A DNA stretch of 64,000 bases from Paenibacillus xylanivorans. Its GTDB lineage: Bacteria > Bacillota > Bacilli > Paenibacillales > Paenibacillaceae. The DNA lies in contig NZ_LITU01000040.1 of assembly GCF_001280595.1 (NCBI RefSeq), positions 102,235 through 166,234 on the forward strand. The letters are read 5' to 3'. Positions within the stretch are counted from its first letter, which is position 1. Each line of letters starts with the position of its first letter. Made by a program: the position numbers and the translations under genes. The notes beneath the pieces were generated by a model. It did no database searches and was not told the origin of the DNA. It was given only the letters and a program-made list of their open reading frames with translations. Positions 24,686-33,761 of the stretch are shown here, piece by piece.

Positions 24686-25561
24686 ATGTCATTGGTCAAA
24701 TATGAAATTTTGAATGCCGTAGTGGAATACGGCAGCCTTACGAAAGCAGCAGAAGCACTGAATATTACCCAATCTGCGGTCAGTCATGCGATCGCCAGCC
24801 TGGAGAACGAGTGTGGTTTTTCGCTGCTAAATCGAGGCCGCTCCGGTGTACGACTTACTGCCGAAGGGGAACGGATTCTGGGCTATACTCGTGAAATTCT
24901 GCGTTGGACGGAACTGATGAACCAGGAGATTTCATTAATTCGCGGCGCCGAGATTGGAACCGTTCGTATTGGCACATTCGCCAGTGTATCCACACAGTGG
25001 CTGCCTGGTATCCTGAAGCAATTTCGCCTGCGTCATCCTGGAATTGAAATTAAGCTGTGGGAAGGGGACTACGCAGAAATTGAAGGCTGGCTGGCTGGAG
25101 GCGCCATCGATCTAGGCTTTCTGTCCCTTGGTGATTCTTCGCCTTTTGAGACGATTCCATTACAAAAAGACAGGATGATGTGCATCCTGTCTCTAGAGCA
25201 TCCACTCGCTTCGGAGAGGTCTCTCTCATTTGATGTATTGCTGGAACAGCCCTTTATTCTGCCCAAATGGGGCGGTGATAACGAAATCGAACGATTGATC
25301 CGGCAGTATGCAGCCAAGCTGAATGTGGTCTATGAAGTCGCCGAGGATCAGGCCATTATGGCGATGGTTCGAAACGGCCTTGGCATCAGTCTTTTGCCTG
25401 AAATGGTTCTTCAACACCATACCAACGAGCTGGCGCTGGTTCCACTCAATGGAGATCCCTATCGTACGATAGGCATAGCCTGCCCATCTCTCACCAACCT
25501 GTCCCCCGCCTCGCGCCGTTTCATTGAAGCGGTACGGGAATGGCTGACTCCATCGTTCTAA
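24686..25561 (+). CDS. LysR-family transcriptional regulator
   Basis: About 291 residues. The winged helix (SLTKAAEALNITQSAVSHAI, residues ~16-35, then LENECGFSLLNR) and the LysR substrate-binding domain (GTVRIGTFASVSTQWLPGIL, GLGISLLPEMVL) are clear. The start at 24686 (MSLVKYEIL) has ACGGAA and GAGAGGA upstream and matches the family's usual N-terminus; an ATG 11 codons earlier lacks a ribosome site. It is divergent from an EamA transporter, its likely target. Confidence 0.92.
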   Translation: MSLVKYEILNAVVEYGSLTKAAEALNITQSAVSHAIASLENECGFSLLNRGRSGVRLTAEGERILGYTREILRWTELMNQEISLIRGAEIGTVRIGTFASVSTQWLPGILKQFRLRHPGIEIKLWEGDYAEIEGWLAGGAIDLGFLSLGDSSPFETIPLQKDRMMCILSLEHPLASERSLSFDVLLEQPFILPKWGGDNEIERLIRQYAAKLNVVYEVAEDQAIMAMVRNGLGISLLPEMVLQHHTNELALVPLNGDPYRTIGIACPSLTNLSPASRRFIEAVREWLTPSF

Positions 25562-25581
25562 TCGGTCAACCGTTACTCAGT

Positions 25582-26064
25582 TTACTCCCACACCCGGTCC
25601 AGCTGATCTGCGTAGAAACGGATTGCTCTGCTGTAGTCGGTTATTCCCTTATCCCTTGATGTATCTACCAGTTGTACCAGTAGCCGCTTCATTGCCTCTG
25701 CATGCTCCCCCAGATTGTAGAGCACCATAGCAAGAAAAACTTCAAATTCCCGGTTCTCCGGGAATTCACTTAACCCCTTTTCGAACCAGACCTTTGCCTG
25801 CGCATACTGCCCCAGAGTCCGATATGTGCTGCCAAGTCCAAGTATGGCACCTGCCCTGTCCTCACCAGATAGCGCTAGACTTAAGGCCTTCTCATAATGC
25901 GGTACCGCTTCCCGCTCCAATCCAAGTGAATCATGAGCCCAAGCCAGTTGGTACCAAACCTGAGCATTATCCGGTTCTTGTAATGCCTGTTCCTGCAATA
26001 GCTCGATCGCCTCCTGCATTTTCCCCTCTTGCCTTAAGAGAATAGCCTGCTCCAAATCATTCAT
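25582..26064 (-). CDS. Tetratricopeptide repeat protein
   Basis: 160 residues forming about three to four TPR units: AILLRQEGKMQEAIELLQEQ, VWYQLAWAHDSLGLEREAVP, AILGLGSTYRTLGQYAQAKVW and FLAMVLYNLGEHAEAMK. It is probably a protein-interaction adaptor, with no catalytic motif. The ATG at 26064 has GGGAAG 8 bases upstream; the frame continues 23 codons further without support. It lies 20 bp from the end of the convergent LysR gene. Confidence 0.82.
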   Translation of the reverse strand: MNDLEQAILLRQEGKMQEAIELLQEQALQEPDNAQVWYQLAWAHDSLGLEREAVPHYEKALSLALSGEDRAGAILGLGSTYRTLGQYAQAKVWFEKGLSEFPENREFEVFLAMVLYNLGEHAEAMKRLLVQLVDTSRDKGITDYSRAIRFYADQLDRVWE

Positions 26065-26144
26065 ATACTGCACTTCCCATCCTTCCAAAACCCCATTTTC
26101 CATAGTATGGAAATAATTATAGCAAAAAAACACCCCACAAAACA

Positions 26145-26173
26145 GGCTGGAACAACCAGAGGTTGTCCAAGCC
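26145..26173 (-). terminator. Possible terminator of ctaB
   Basis: Imperfect stem GGCTGGAACAACC/GGTTGTCCAAGCC, followed on the minus strand by GTTTTG and, further on, T7. It lies 83 bp beyond the ctaB stop. Confidence 0.4.
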
Positions 26174-26255
26174 CATTCTACAGCGCGCTTCTTCGTAAGG
26201 TGCCAACTACCTTGGCATCTTCATATTCAAGTAATGTACAACAGTGATGATTCGC

Positions 26256-27113
26256 TCAGGACCAGGTTGTGTTAACCACCATTACGATAAATACAACCAT
26301 GAGATAATTGACGGAGATCAGAAAGTTAACCTTTGCCCATTTCTCATCATCCTGAGTTTTCAATCCGCTTAGTGTATGTACAAACCAGATCAGACCACCA
26401 ATAGCGGAGACAAGTAGAAACACCAGACCAACGTAGTTGTAGTAATACAACAGAAATACAGCAGGAAGCAACAGAAACACGTAAGGAATCATCTGCAACT
26501 TCGTACGCTTCACACCTTTGATTACCGGCAACAACGGGAAACCGGCTGCACGATATTCCTCCACTCTGCGAATCCCGAGTGACCAGAAGTGAGGCGGCTG
26601 CCACAGAAATAACAGCGCAAACAGTAACCAGGCACCTACATCAATCTGATTGGTTACCGCACAATAACCGATTACAGGCGGCATTGCCCCCGCAATTCCA
26701 CCCAGTGAAGTGCTCCAGGTAGAGCTCCGTTTGAGCCACATCGTGTAGATCACGATATAAGCAAACCATCCGACCAGTGCCATCCAACCAGACAACGGAT
26801 TAACCAGGAAGTACAGAAGCACAAAACCGACCACACCGAGAACAATTCCATACCCCAATACAAACTTGGGACTGAGGTGGTTGATGTAATCAATCCGTTT
26901 TTTGGTGCGCTCCATCTTCTGATCCAATTCACGGTCCCAGTAGTTGTTAATTACACAAGCCGAAGCGATGACCAAGGTTGATCCAATCAGCACCATGAGC
27001 AGAGATATCCACGAGATATCCCATTTTGAAGCGACCCAGAACCCTACCGCTACCGCAAACACATTCAACCGCAGTAGTCCGGGTTTCGTTAATGCAATCA
27101 TGTCTTTAAGCAT
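26256..27113 (-). CDS. ctaB: Haem O synthase (protoheme IX farnesyltransferase)
   Basis: A membrane prenyltransferase that adds a farnesyl group to haem B to give haem O for terminal oxidases. 285 residues with seven to nine membrane segments. The first Asp-rich prenyl-diphosphate motif is NNYWDRELDQKMERTKKR (~residue 56), and the second loop region carries LFLWQPPHFWSLGIRR. AGGAGG stands 6 bases before the ATG. No ctaA or oxidase subunits are in the window, so the gene is isolated here. Confidence 0.93.
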   Translation of the reverse strand: MLKDMIALTKPGLLRLNVFAVAVGFWVASKWDISWISLLMVLIGSTLVIASACVINNYWDRELDQKMERTKKRIDYINHLSPKFVLGYGIVLGVVGFVLLYFLVNPLSGWMALVGWFAYIVIYTMWLKRSSTWSTSLGGIAGAMPPVIGYCAVTNQIDVGAWLLFALLFLWQPPHFWSLGIRRVEEYRAAGFPLLPVIKGVKRTKLQMIPYVFLLLPAVFLLYYYNYVGLVFLLVSAIGGLIWFVHTLSGLKTQDDEKWAKVNFLISVNYLMVVFIVMVVNTTWS

Positions 27114-27209
27114 GAGAAGCCTCCTGAACTATGTAAAAACACCATTCCTATAATGATACCTGTACATACCATGAATTACAATCTCCTTCATGAATTTGTC
27201 ATAACCAAA

Positions 27210-27245
27210 AAGCATCCCTCCCGGTATGGAACCGGAGGAATGCTT
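27210..27245 (-). terminator. Intrinsic terminator after the 27269-27841 gene
   Basis: AAGCAT...ATGCTT stem with CCTC/GAGG and CGGT/ACCG, then CTTTTTGG on the minus strand, 24 bp past the stop. Confidence 0.82.
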
Positions 27246-27268
27246 AACAATTATAATTTGAATTGCTT

Positions 27269-27841
27269 TTATGGAATGTACTGCTGTACAATTTTGATCA
27301 CTTTTCCGTCTTGCACAGTGAGATGATACGGGAATACGGACAGATCAAGAACTTTGGTATTCTCATACAAGGATTCGAACTTGCTGAGCGCTACTGGTTC
27401 ATTCCATTGAATGTTGGTGCCCTGCACCGTACCATCGCGATCATACAACTGCATCAACACTTCAGCGTTAGCACTGACTTCCACTTTTTCCTGCTCTTTG
27501 CTGTCATTGACAATATAATATCCATCAGGAGCACCATCTATACCGGAGTCCGGATTCCGTTGTTCAAAAACTTTATCAGCCTCTGTCCCCTGGTACCAGC
27601 CGATCTTGTCTACAATCAAGTACAATTTACCATCCTCATGCTGTATGTCTTCCACATACGCTGTAAACATCTCAGAGTTTGCAGCCTGCGCTTTGGCAGA
27701 AGCCTGTACAGAGTCTGAGCTCTCCTCAGCGTTCGCTGGTGTAAGCAAATATGTAGCAAGCACAATCATGCCAAGCAGTGCAACAGCCGCACCCAGCAAT
27801 CGTAATTTCCATTGTTTCGCCGCGTTCTTCATAGGCAGCAT
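27269..27841 (-). CDS. Exported or membrane-anchored protein of unknown function
   Basis: 190 residues. The basic N-terminus is followed by a hydrophobic stretch (LLGAAVALLGMIVLATYLL, residues 15-33) that serves as signal or anchor. The extracellular part has MFTAYVEDIQHEDGKLYLIVD and GIDGAPDGYYIVND, and it ends in a small beta domain. I do not recognise a named family. An ATG three codons downstream (MKNAAK) is an equally good start. Single-gene unit between ctaB and the DUF3243 gene. Confidence 0.72.
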   Translation of the reverse strand: MLPMKNAAKQWKLRLLGAAVALLGMIVLATYLLTPANAEESSDSVQASAKAQAANSEMFTAYVEDIQHEDGKLYLIVDKIGWYQGTEADKVFEQRNPDSGIDGAPDGYYIVNDSKEQEKVEVSANAEVLMQLYDRDGTVQGTNIQWNEPVALSKFESLYENTKVLDLSVFPYHLTVQDGKVIKIVQQYIP

Positions 27842-28007
27842 CTCTCCTTATTATGAACGTTACTATTCCTTAACCGGAAGGCTTTCTCTTCAAACGCTCA
27901 TATGAATATTTAATCTTTCTTTCTACTCTCCCTATCATACTGGGTGTACACACTGTAAAAGTATCAGCCAGATGAAAAATAGTTACAATAGATGTCATCA
28001 AAAAAAA

Positions 28008-28038
28008 GAAACCCTGCATGCTTTGGCATCCAGAGTCT
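28008..28038 (-). terminator. Intrinsic terminator of the DUF3243 gene
   Basis: Stem GAAACCCTGCATGC/GCATCCAGAGTCTC (a few mismatches), then T7-8 on the minus strand, 32 bp past the stop. Confidence 0.75.
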
Positions 28039-28069
28039 CTATTGGCTAGCTTTTAGTTTTAGCTCGATG

Positions 28070-28423
28070 TTAATGATTCGGGGTTGTACCTTGTGCCAGA
28101 CGCACAAGCATATGAGCCAGCATATGACGCTCTTCCTCTTTCCCGACATTCCACAATTCCTGCAGCAACTTCTCTTCACGGTTACGCGGTTCTTCCCGAG
28201 CTGCCAAGTAGTCGGCTACCTTCTCAGCGATTTTGGCCATCTGCTCCTCGCCCAGTCCAATCGATTCTCCCATTGCAATTCGTTTGCCCAGATATCCTTT
28301 AAACGCATCAAAGTTCTGTAAAATCTGTTCCCGTTCATCTGGTGCAATTTTATCAATTGCATTGTCTACCTTGTCAGTCGTAACTTGGCCATCTTTATGG
28401 ATAACATGATTTTGTTCACTCAT
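28070..28423 (-). CDS. DUF3243 domain-containing protein (YmfJ-like)
   Basis: A 117-residue soluble helical protein typical of Bacillales. The DUF3243 core is FDAFKGYLGKRIAMGESIGL, EKVADYLAAREEPRNREEKL and ELWNVGKEEERHMLAHMLVRL. AAGGAGG stands 8 bases before this ATG; the longer frame above it is unsupported. Function is unknown; in B. subtilis ymfJ is a small conserved gene. It is monocistronic with its own terminator. Confidence 0.88.
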   Translation of the reverse strand: MSEQNHVIHKDGQVTTDKVDNAIDKIAPDEREQILQNFDAFKGYLGKRIAMGESIGLGEEQMAKIAEKVADYLAAREEPRNREEKLLQELWNVGKEEERHMLAHMLVRLAQGTTPNH

Positions 28424-28552
28424 CTGAAAAACCTCCTTGGAAATACTCGCTTTGTGGAATGTAAGCAAAATGCTTAATCACACCAGGTTATCTATAATAT
28501 AAACGTCTCGCTGGAGATTAATCAGACCATTTCTATCCTTTAGTCAATATCC

Positions 28553-29107
28553 TTAGCCATCTATCGCTTCATCAGAAATGCTTCGTAATCGCCATACTGC
28601 CAGTGCTCCCCATATATACAGTATGGCACTCAGATAAAATAATACATCGATCGTCAACCAATCAACCAGCACACCGCCAACAATAACGGCAAATCCTGAC
28701 GCGGCGGATGTCCAGAAATGATAGTTACCTACAGCTGAGCCCCGTTGTCCAGCCACCGTATAATCGGCGAGCAACACCCGTTCACTCATTCGCTGCATCG
28801 CATTGCATATCCCCATCAACATTTGCAGTAGCAGCACCCACATGTAGGAAATGACCCACGGAAATGCAATCATGGCTGCGGCCATTCCCACCGAACTTAC
28901 AATGAGCCACTGCTTGGCGTGTCGATCCATCCGGGGAGCGAGCCATTGCGAAGCAGCAGCCGAGCTGATTGTAAATACAGCAAAGGCAAGCCCATATTTG
29001 GAGAAGCTGTTACCCAGATTTTTGAGAAACAAAAGATAATACGGATAAATCATGCCTGATGCGAGCGTAACAATACTTTGAGATCGAACAAGCCACTTGA
29101 TATTCAT
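28553..29107 (-). CDS. Half-length MFS-type membrane protein
   Basis: 184 residues with about six membrane segments that match one half of a major facilitator superfamily carrier (LASGMIYPYYLLFLKNLG, LMGICNAMQRMSERVLLADY). Normal MFS carriers have twelve. The ATG overlaps the stop of the FAD-oxidase gene as ATGA, so the two are co-translated. It may be a true half-transporter that dimerises, or the product of a truncation. The remaining half is not found nearby. Confidence 0.75.
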   Translation of the reverse strand: MNIKWLVRSQSIVTLASGMIYPYYLLFLKNLGNSFSKYGLAFAVFTISSAAASQWLAPRMDRHAKQWLIVSSVGMAAAMIAFPWVISYMWVLLLQMLMGICNAMQRMSERVLLADYTVAGQRGSAVGNYHFWTSAASGFAVIVGGVLVDWLTIDVLFYLSAILYIWGALAVWRLRSISDEAIDG

Positions 29108-30549
29108 GGATGATTTCCTCCATACTGCTCCATAAAATAATTCATAAAGAGATGATCGGGGTCAAACTTTTCTTTGTCTGCAAAAAACTCATTCTTCCGC
29201 GGGTAGGCTTGTTCGAATTGCTCTGAAGTCGCATAACCTGCATAGGCCAGATAATATGTTCCTTTATACCGAAGAACGGCATCTATCAGTTGCTGCATAC
29301 TGTCCTTGAACTTTCCTTGTTCTGCATCGGACAATGAAGCGTGAAATAGACAAACGAGACCAAACATATCCTGCGTTGCATATGAAAGCACAGCTTCTTC
29401 ATCATGTTTCACATACCTAACTGTAATATTAAGCAGGTCCAACTGCTCCTGGGAAACAATATCTCCCATTTCCTGAACAAATGCCGGGAACGTATCCACG
29501 GGAATAAAATATTCCTGCAACAGATCATTTTCGCCCGGCTGATGATACTCCATGAAAGCAGACGCAGAAGCCATGGCATTGTTGCGGCTCAGTCTTTTAC
29601 CATCCTGCGACTCGAAGTACCGCTGTTGCAGCGGCCAAAACCAGGCCCGCACCCATTCGAATTCACGGTTCAGGTTGAACAAGAGTTTGCTTGTGAGCAC
29701 GCCCCTTTCACGTTCATCCAGATGATTATATTCATCCAGTGAAGCCGTTGGATCAATGACATAATTCAGTGCGTACATCTCACGAAAGTAGCCTTCACCA
29801 GGCTGAACTGAAATTCGGGCCAGATGCATATGCATCATCGGATCTCCAAGAACGCTCTTTTGAAAATAAGACGGATAGTCCTCAACCTGCACCTGTTCCG
29901 TCGTGAGACGATAGACTTCATCATCCGTTAACGTCAACGTAACGTCCAGAATCACGCCAAACAGTCCGTAACCCCCGAGTACAAGCGGGAAAAGCTCGGC
30001 ATTCTCGGTGCGACTCACTTGCCGAATCTGACCATCTGCCGTCAAGAGATGAAAGGAATCGACACTTTCAATCAATGAACCCTGATGAAGCTCTCGACCA
30101 TGTGCATTTACACTGATAGATCCGCCTACGGTGAAAATATTTTGGGACTGCATATTTTTGACCGCCAATCCATATGGGTTAATGGCTCGCTGTACGTCAG
30201 CCCAGGTCGCCCCAGCCTGCACACGCACCTTTTTGGCATCGGTATTGACTTCCAGCACTTTGTTATACGAGGTCATGTCTATGACAATGCCGTCTTTATA
30301 ATAGGTGTGTCCCCCCTGACTATGCCGCTGCCCGGCAATGGATATTGTCAGGTTCCGCTCTCGGGCATCCTGAAGCAGTTCAACGAGCTGCTGCTCTTCA
30401 TGACCTTCCACCACACGTTCAACCTTAACCGGATGAAGACGGCTGTAGTCGGTAATCAGATATGGATTCTGATCATCGCTATCCGTTCTCCAATATGTCC
30501 ACACACATAAAACCAGAAGTAACAGGAGCATGCTCGTTTTTTTGAACAG
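29104..30549 (-). CDS. Membrane-anchored FAD-linked oxidase (PCMH-type)
   Basis: About 481 residues. An N-terminal hydrophobic anchor (MLLLLLVLCVWTYW) precedes a PCMH-type FAD domain: TISIAGQRHSQGGHTYYKDG (~residue 70), VQAGATWADVQRAI, NIFTVGGSISVNAHG and PLVLGGYGLFGVI. A C-terminal substrate domain follows. The His in QRHSQGG is placed for covalent flavin. The best-placed ribosome site (AGGAGG) lies 7 bases before CTG at 30549, giving MFKKTS before the anchor; the first ATG (30531) is 25 bases from it. If CTG is not used, the protein starts at 30531. It overlaps the half-MFS gene downstream. Confidence 0.82.
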   Translation of the reverse strand: MFKKTSMLLLLLVLCVWTYWRTDSDDQNPYLITDYSRLHPVKVERVVEGHEEQQLVELLQDARERNLTISIAGQRHSQGGHTYYKDGIVIDMTSYNKVLEVNTDAKKVRVQAGATWADVQRAINPYGLAVKNMQSQNIFTVGGSISVNAHGRELHQGSLIESVDSFHLLTADGQIRQVSRTENAELFPLVLGGYGLFGVILDVTLTLTDDEVYRLTTEQVQVEDYPSYFQKSVLGDPMMHMHLARISVQPGEGYFREMYALNYVIDPTASLDEYNHLDERERGVLTSKLLFNLNREFEWVRAWFWPLQQRYFESQDGKRLSRNNAMASASAFMEYHQPGENDLLQEYFIPVDTFPAFVQEMGDIVSQEQLDLLNITVRYVKHDEEAVLSYATQDMFGLVCLFHASLSDAEQGKFKDSMQQLIDAVLRYKGTYYLAYAGYATSEQFEQAYPRKNEFFADKEKFDPDHLFMNYFMEQYGGNHP

Positions 30550-30678
30550 ATGAACTCCTCCTCCCCTAACACATAGCGTTTCAATTTGATTCCATTGGGT
30601 AATCGTTTACATAAACATTACAAGGATTGGATATGTTAAGGAACACCTTAAACATACCTGAATAAGGAGGGATTTTCC

Positions 30679-30867
30679 ATGAGTAAACATAAAAAGGAGC
30701 GAAAAAACAAGGATCTCGAACCTGGTGTTAATACCATTCTTCATCCGGACCCTCACAATCCTGGACCGACGGACATGATTGAGGAAGCTGTAGGAGATAT
30801 CGTCGACAACATCACCCATCCTCACAAATCCAAAACAACCGAAGCCCGCAATACAAACAGCAAATAA
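30679..30867 (+). CDS. Small hydrophilic protein of unknown function
   Basis: 62 residues, rich in Lys, Asp, His and Pro (MSKHKKERKNKDLEPGVNTI, then PHNPGPTDMIEEAVGDIVDN). No membrane segment. AAGGAGG stands 8 bases before the ATG, and a strong bidirectional terminator follows, so it is likely a real small gene. Function cannot be assigned. Confidence 0.7.
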   Translation: MSKHKKERKNKDLEPGVNTILHPDPHNPGPTDMIEEAVGDIVDNITHPHKSKTTEARNTNSK

Positions 30868-30907
30868 ATCTTGATCATCCTTATGCAAACCGTTTGGGCA
30901 CAACGCA

Positions 30908-30945
30908 AAAAGTCCTCCAACCTTAGTCATGGTCGGAGGACTTTT
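30908..30945. terminator. Bidirectional intrinsic terminator
   Basis: AAAAGTCCTCC(A)ACC / GGT(C)GGAGGACTTTT with T-tracts on both strands, between the convergent small-protein gene and the TrxB-like gene. Confidence 0.85.
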
Positions 30946-30998
30946 ATATTGTTTTTTCTATGAATGGAGCTGTTCACCATCTGCATTTAAATTTTCGT

Positions 30999-31928
30999 TT
31001 AGATCTGATTCACTTCGTTTTCCTTTTTCATCTGTTGCAATGCTTTGTGAATCCAGATCGCTGCAATTGAACCTTCGCCCATGGCAACCGTAGCTTGCTC
31101 CGCGTGCAGGCCCAGATCCCCGGCAATCCATACATTAGGCGCGGCCTGCATGCTTCGTGCGTTAGCTTCCACGTGTTTATTATCCGCGATGACAGCTCCA
31201 AGCTGCTCTGCCAGTTCATAATGTACACGATTGCCTCCAAACGCGATAAATCCACGCTCCGACTCAAAAATCTGTCCATCTTCCGTCAATACACCTGTAA
31301 TATGGCCATCTTGCATCTGCTGTACTTCTTGGACCGCCGCCTCAAGATAACGAACTCCCGCCTCTTTCATGCTGCGATGAAGCTCAGCGGAGATTGGCGA
31401 CTGCTCATGGTTGATGTACAACAGCTCAGTGGTTCGTTGAATTAAAACCATAGCCATGTTTGCACCGGCTTCGCCTGCACCGAGCAATATCGTGCGCTGA
31501 TCCTGAATCTCATATCCATCGCAATCCGGGCACACATATACCGTTCGTCCCAACGTAGGCGTTAATCCCGGGATGTCTGGTATCCTGTCCGTTAGTCCAG
31601 TTGCCAGTAAGACTGTTTTTGCCATATATTCAGAGCCGGAAGAACCGAACAATTGAATCTGTTCTCCCCGGCGTCCTGCCTTTATGATACGGTCTTTCTC
31701 AAAAGACACTCCAGTCTGCTCTGCCTGCATTTTTCCTTTGGAGCGCAGCTCTTCACCAGATACTCCATCAGGAAAACCAAGAATATTATGATAGGTTCGG
31801 CATAACGTTGATCTGCCTTCTCCTGCGTCCACTACCAACACCCGATGGCAAGAGTAGCGCCCCATCTGAATGGCTGCCTGAAGTCCTGCGAGTCCTCCAC
31901 CTACTATGATGCAATCATACTCTCGCAT
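30999..31928 (-). CDS. NAD(P)/FAD-dependent oxidoreductase, thioredoxin-reductase-like
   Basis: 309 residues with two Rossmann folds. The FAD motif IIVGGGLAGLQAA is at the N-terminus and the NAD(P) motif LLGAGEAGANMA at about residue 155. The redox site CPDCDGYE is at about residue 133 and the end has VWIAGDLG. The family includes thioredoxin and ferredoxin reductases. The CPDC spacing suits a disulfide reductase, but the partner is not nearby. Single-gene unit. Confidence 0.88.
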   Translation of the reverse strand: MREYDCIIVGGGLAGLQAAIQMGRYSCHRVLVVDAGEGRSTLCRTYHNILGFPDGVSGEELRSKGKMQAEQTGVSFEKDRIIKAGRRGEQIQLFGSSGSEYMAKTVLLATGLTDRIPDIPGLTPTLGRTVYVCPDCDGYEIQDQRTILLGAGEAGANMAMVLIQRTTELLYINHEQSPISAELHRSMKEAGVRYLEAAVQEVQQMQDGHITGVLTEDGQIFESERGFIAFGGNRVHYELAEQLGAVIADNKHVEANARSMQAAPNVWIAGDLGLHAEQATVAMGEGSIAAIWIHKALQQMKKENEVNQI

Positions 31929-32058
31929 GCTCCATCTCCCTCCTATGCTTCTATCTCTTATATGTTATTGGACAGTTCACTATCCTTCTATCCATTTACA
32001 CCGTTCAACCAAAATCAAACGTGATCCATTACAACTTAGCTTTTACCAAAATAAAACA

Positions 32059-32095
32059 ACCCAAACCATCCGTCAGAATAACGGTGCGTTTGGGT
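32059..32095 (-). terminator. Intrinsic terminator of the SLH-GH18 gene
   Basis: ACCCAAAC/GTTTGGGT outer stem with inner CCGT/ACGG, then TTGTTTTATTTT on the minus strand, 31 bp past the stop. Confidence 0.8.
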
Positions 32096-32125
32096 CGATT
32101 TTAGGAAGGGTTATAATACCGGAAT

Positions 32126-33754
32126 TTAGAAAATGTATGATTCAAATCGTGAAGCATTCGAAATGGCATTCCATACATCTGCCGTCTCTCCGCCCATATA
32201 CCAGTAGGCCAATCCGGCAATGTTACGTTCTCCGCTCATCATTACTTTCGCGGATAATGAACGACTATCCTCTGCCCATATATATCTTGGCGTACCGTTA
32301 CTGTTATATCCAATGACATATTGAACCAGAGATGCATCCCACCGCCTTACAGAACCTGAAGCTCGTGCACGTGTTCCCTGTTCTGCCAGGGTGATATCCC
32401 ATGAACTGGCTGCTGGATTAACGGAAGACCAATCCCGTGTATATAAAGGCAGGGCCAGAATTGTTTTAGAGCGAACCACCTCAGCGAGCATCGTATCCAG
32501 AGCCTTTTTAACCCAAGGAAGAGATGCCACAGACCCTGCTTGCGGATCGCCGTTCCAATGTTCCTCATATCCCATCAGAACCATGTAATCCGATACGGCG
32601 CCCAATTGGGCATAATCAAATGCATCGGTCCAGTCTGTCCCCAGATCGGGTGATACATCCACGGATACAACGGCCCCCAGCGCATGCAGAGCCGTTGTCA
32701 GCGAAGTAATAAATGCGGTCATTCCTTCACGATCAGCTGGCAATACATTCTCGAAATCCACGTTGATACCATCCAGTTTATATGTTTTTACAAAAGATGT
32801 GACTTGTGAGATCACAGCCGCCCGGTTGGCTGAACTGGATAACATCTGGTGGGTAAGGTCCGGGTTCGAACGATTGCCAAGCAATGGCCATACCTGTCTG
32901 TCTGTAGCAGATGCCCAGGATAATAGCGATGTGTCCGTGAGATCTGTGACTTTCATGCTGCTATTCAGGAAAAACCAACGAGGAACGAGTGTGTTTGCTT
33001 CCGACTGTTCAATCTGTTTCTTGAACTCAGCAGTAGAGGCGTTATATTGCCATCCCAGCTGAATACCGAGCTGGTCCTCGCTTTTCAGCTGGTCTGACCA
33101 GGTTTTCTTTTGCAAAATGGCATCCAGCATAACTGCTGCCTCTTCTCTGGTGACCTGGTTATGCGGACGAAACCTGCCGTCACTGCCGCGCATCAGGCCA
33201 AGCTGATATACGGTCTGCACATAAGGACGCGCCCAGTCGGATATCTCAGCTGCGTCTTTATACGTGGATGACAGGAGATTCGTTGATTTGGAGGATTGTT
33301 TTAACATCCTCACTAATAGAGCAGCCGCCTCTTCCCGAGTGATGGAGGCGTTTGGCTGGAACACTCCCTGACTCTTGCCTTCAAGAATGGAAAGATTGGT
33401 CATGGCTGCGACGTTGCCGTAATACCATGCGTTCATACTGACATCGTTATAGGGATTAATATTGTTTTTAACGGGCTTCAAACCCAGCAGTCTCACGGCA
33501 AATGTTGCAAATTCAGCACGCGTGACCGCCTTTTTGGGTTCAAACGTATTCTCGGAGGTTCCAGCAGCAATTCCCGCCTTGACCAGGTGTGCAATGGCAT
33601 CCTTCGCATAGCTGGAGGTTGTATCCTGGAAAACCTGCTGAGCTGCTGCCTCAGCTGTGGGGTTACCGATGGAGATTGAGCCTATTGCAAGTACACCGCA
33701 CAAAATAGCATTCCATAGCTTTCGGCGGGTACGTTTGTTTATTCTATTTTTCAC
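32126..33754 (-). CDS. S-layer-anchored GH18 family glycoside hydrolase
   Basis: A 542-residue secreted wall protein: signal peptide to about Ala37, then three SLH domains at ~41-92, 102-155 and 165-215 (VTRAEFATFAVRL, ITREEAAALLVRM, VTREEAAVMLDAI). A GH18 barrel follows with the catalytic motif LDGINVDFEN (acid Glu335) and YMVLMGYEEHW. SLH domains bind pyruvylated wall polymer, so the enzyme sits on the cell surface. The substrate may be chitin or peptidoglycan-type glycan. The start is GTG; its only ribosome site lies in a hairpin stem. Confidence 0.92.
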   Translation of the reverse strand: MKNRINKRTRRKLWNAILCGVLAIGSISIGNPTAEAAAQQVFQDTTSSYAKDAIAHLVKAGIAAGTSENTFEPKKAVTRAEFATFAVRLLGLKPVKNNINPYNDVSMNAWYYGNVAAMTNLSILEGKSQGVFQPNASITREEAAALLVRMLKQSSKSTNLLSSTYKDAAEISDWARPYVQTVYQLGLMRGSDGRFRPHNQVTREEAAVMLDAILQKKTWSDQLKSEDQLGIQLGWQYNASTAEFKKQIEQSEANTLVPRWFFLNSSMKVTDLTDTSLLSWASATDRQVWPLLGNRSNPDLTHQMLSSSANRAAVISQVTSFVKTYKLDGINVDFENVLPADREGMTAFITSLTTALHALGAVVSVDVSPDLGTDWTDAFDYAQLGAVSDYMVLMGYEEHWNGDPQAGSVASLPWVKKALDTMLAEVVRSKTILALPLYTRDWSSVNPAASSWDITLAEQGTRARASGSVRRWDASLVQYVIGYNSNGTPRYIWAEDSRSLSAKVMMSGERNIAGLAYWYMGGETADVWNAISNASRFESYIF

Positions 33755-33761
33755 ATCAAAA

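Noticed and set aside
28553..29107. Half-MFS as a simple frameshifted full MFS gene
   Set aside because: The 28469-28552 gap after its stop is too short to hold a second half in any frame, so I kept it as a half-length gene.
30590..30640. SigB-like promoter (GTTT...GGATAT) before the small hydrophilic gene
   Set aside because: Spacing of 18 bases is outside the SigB range.
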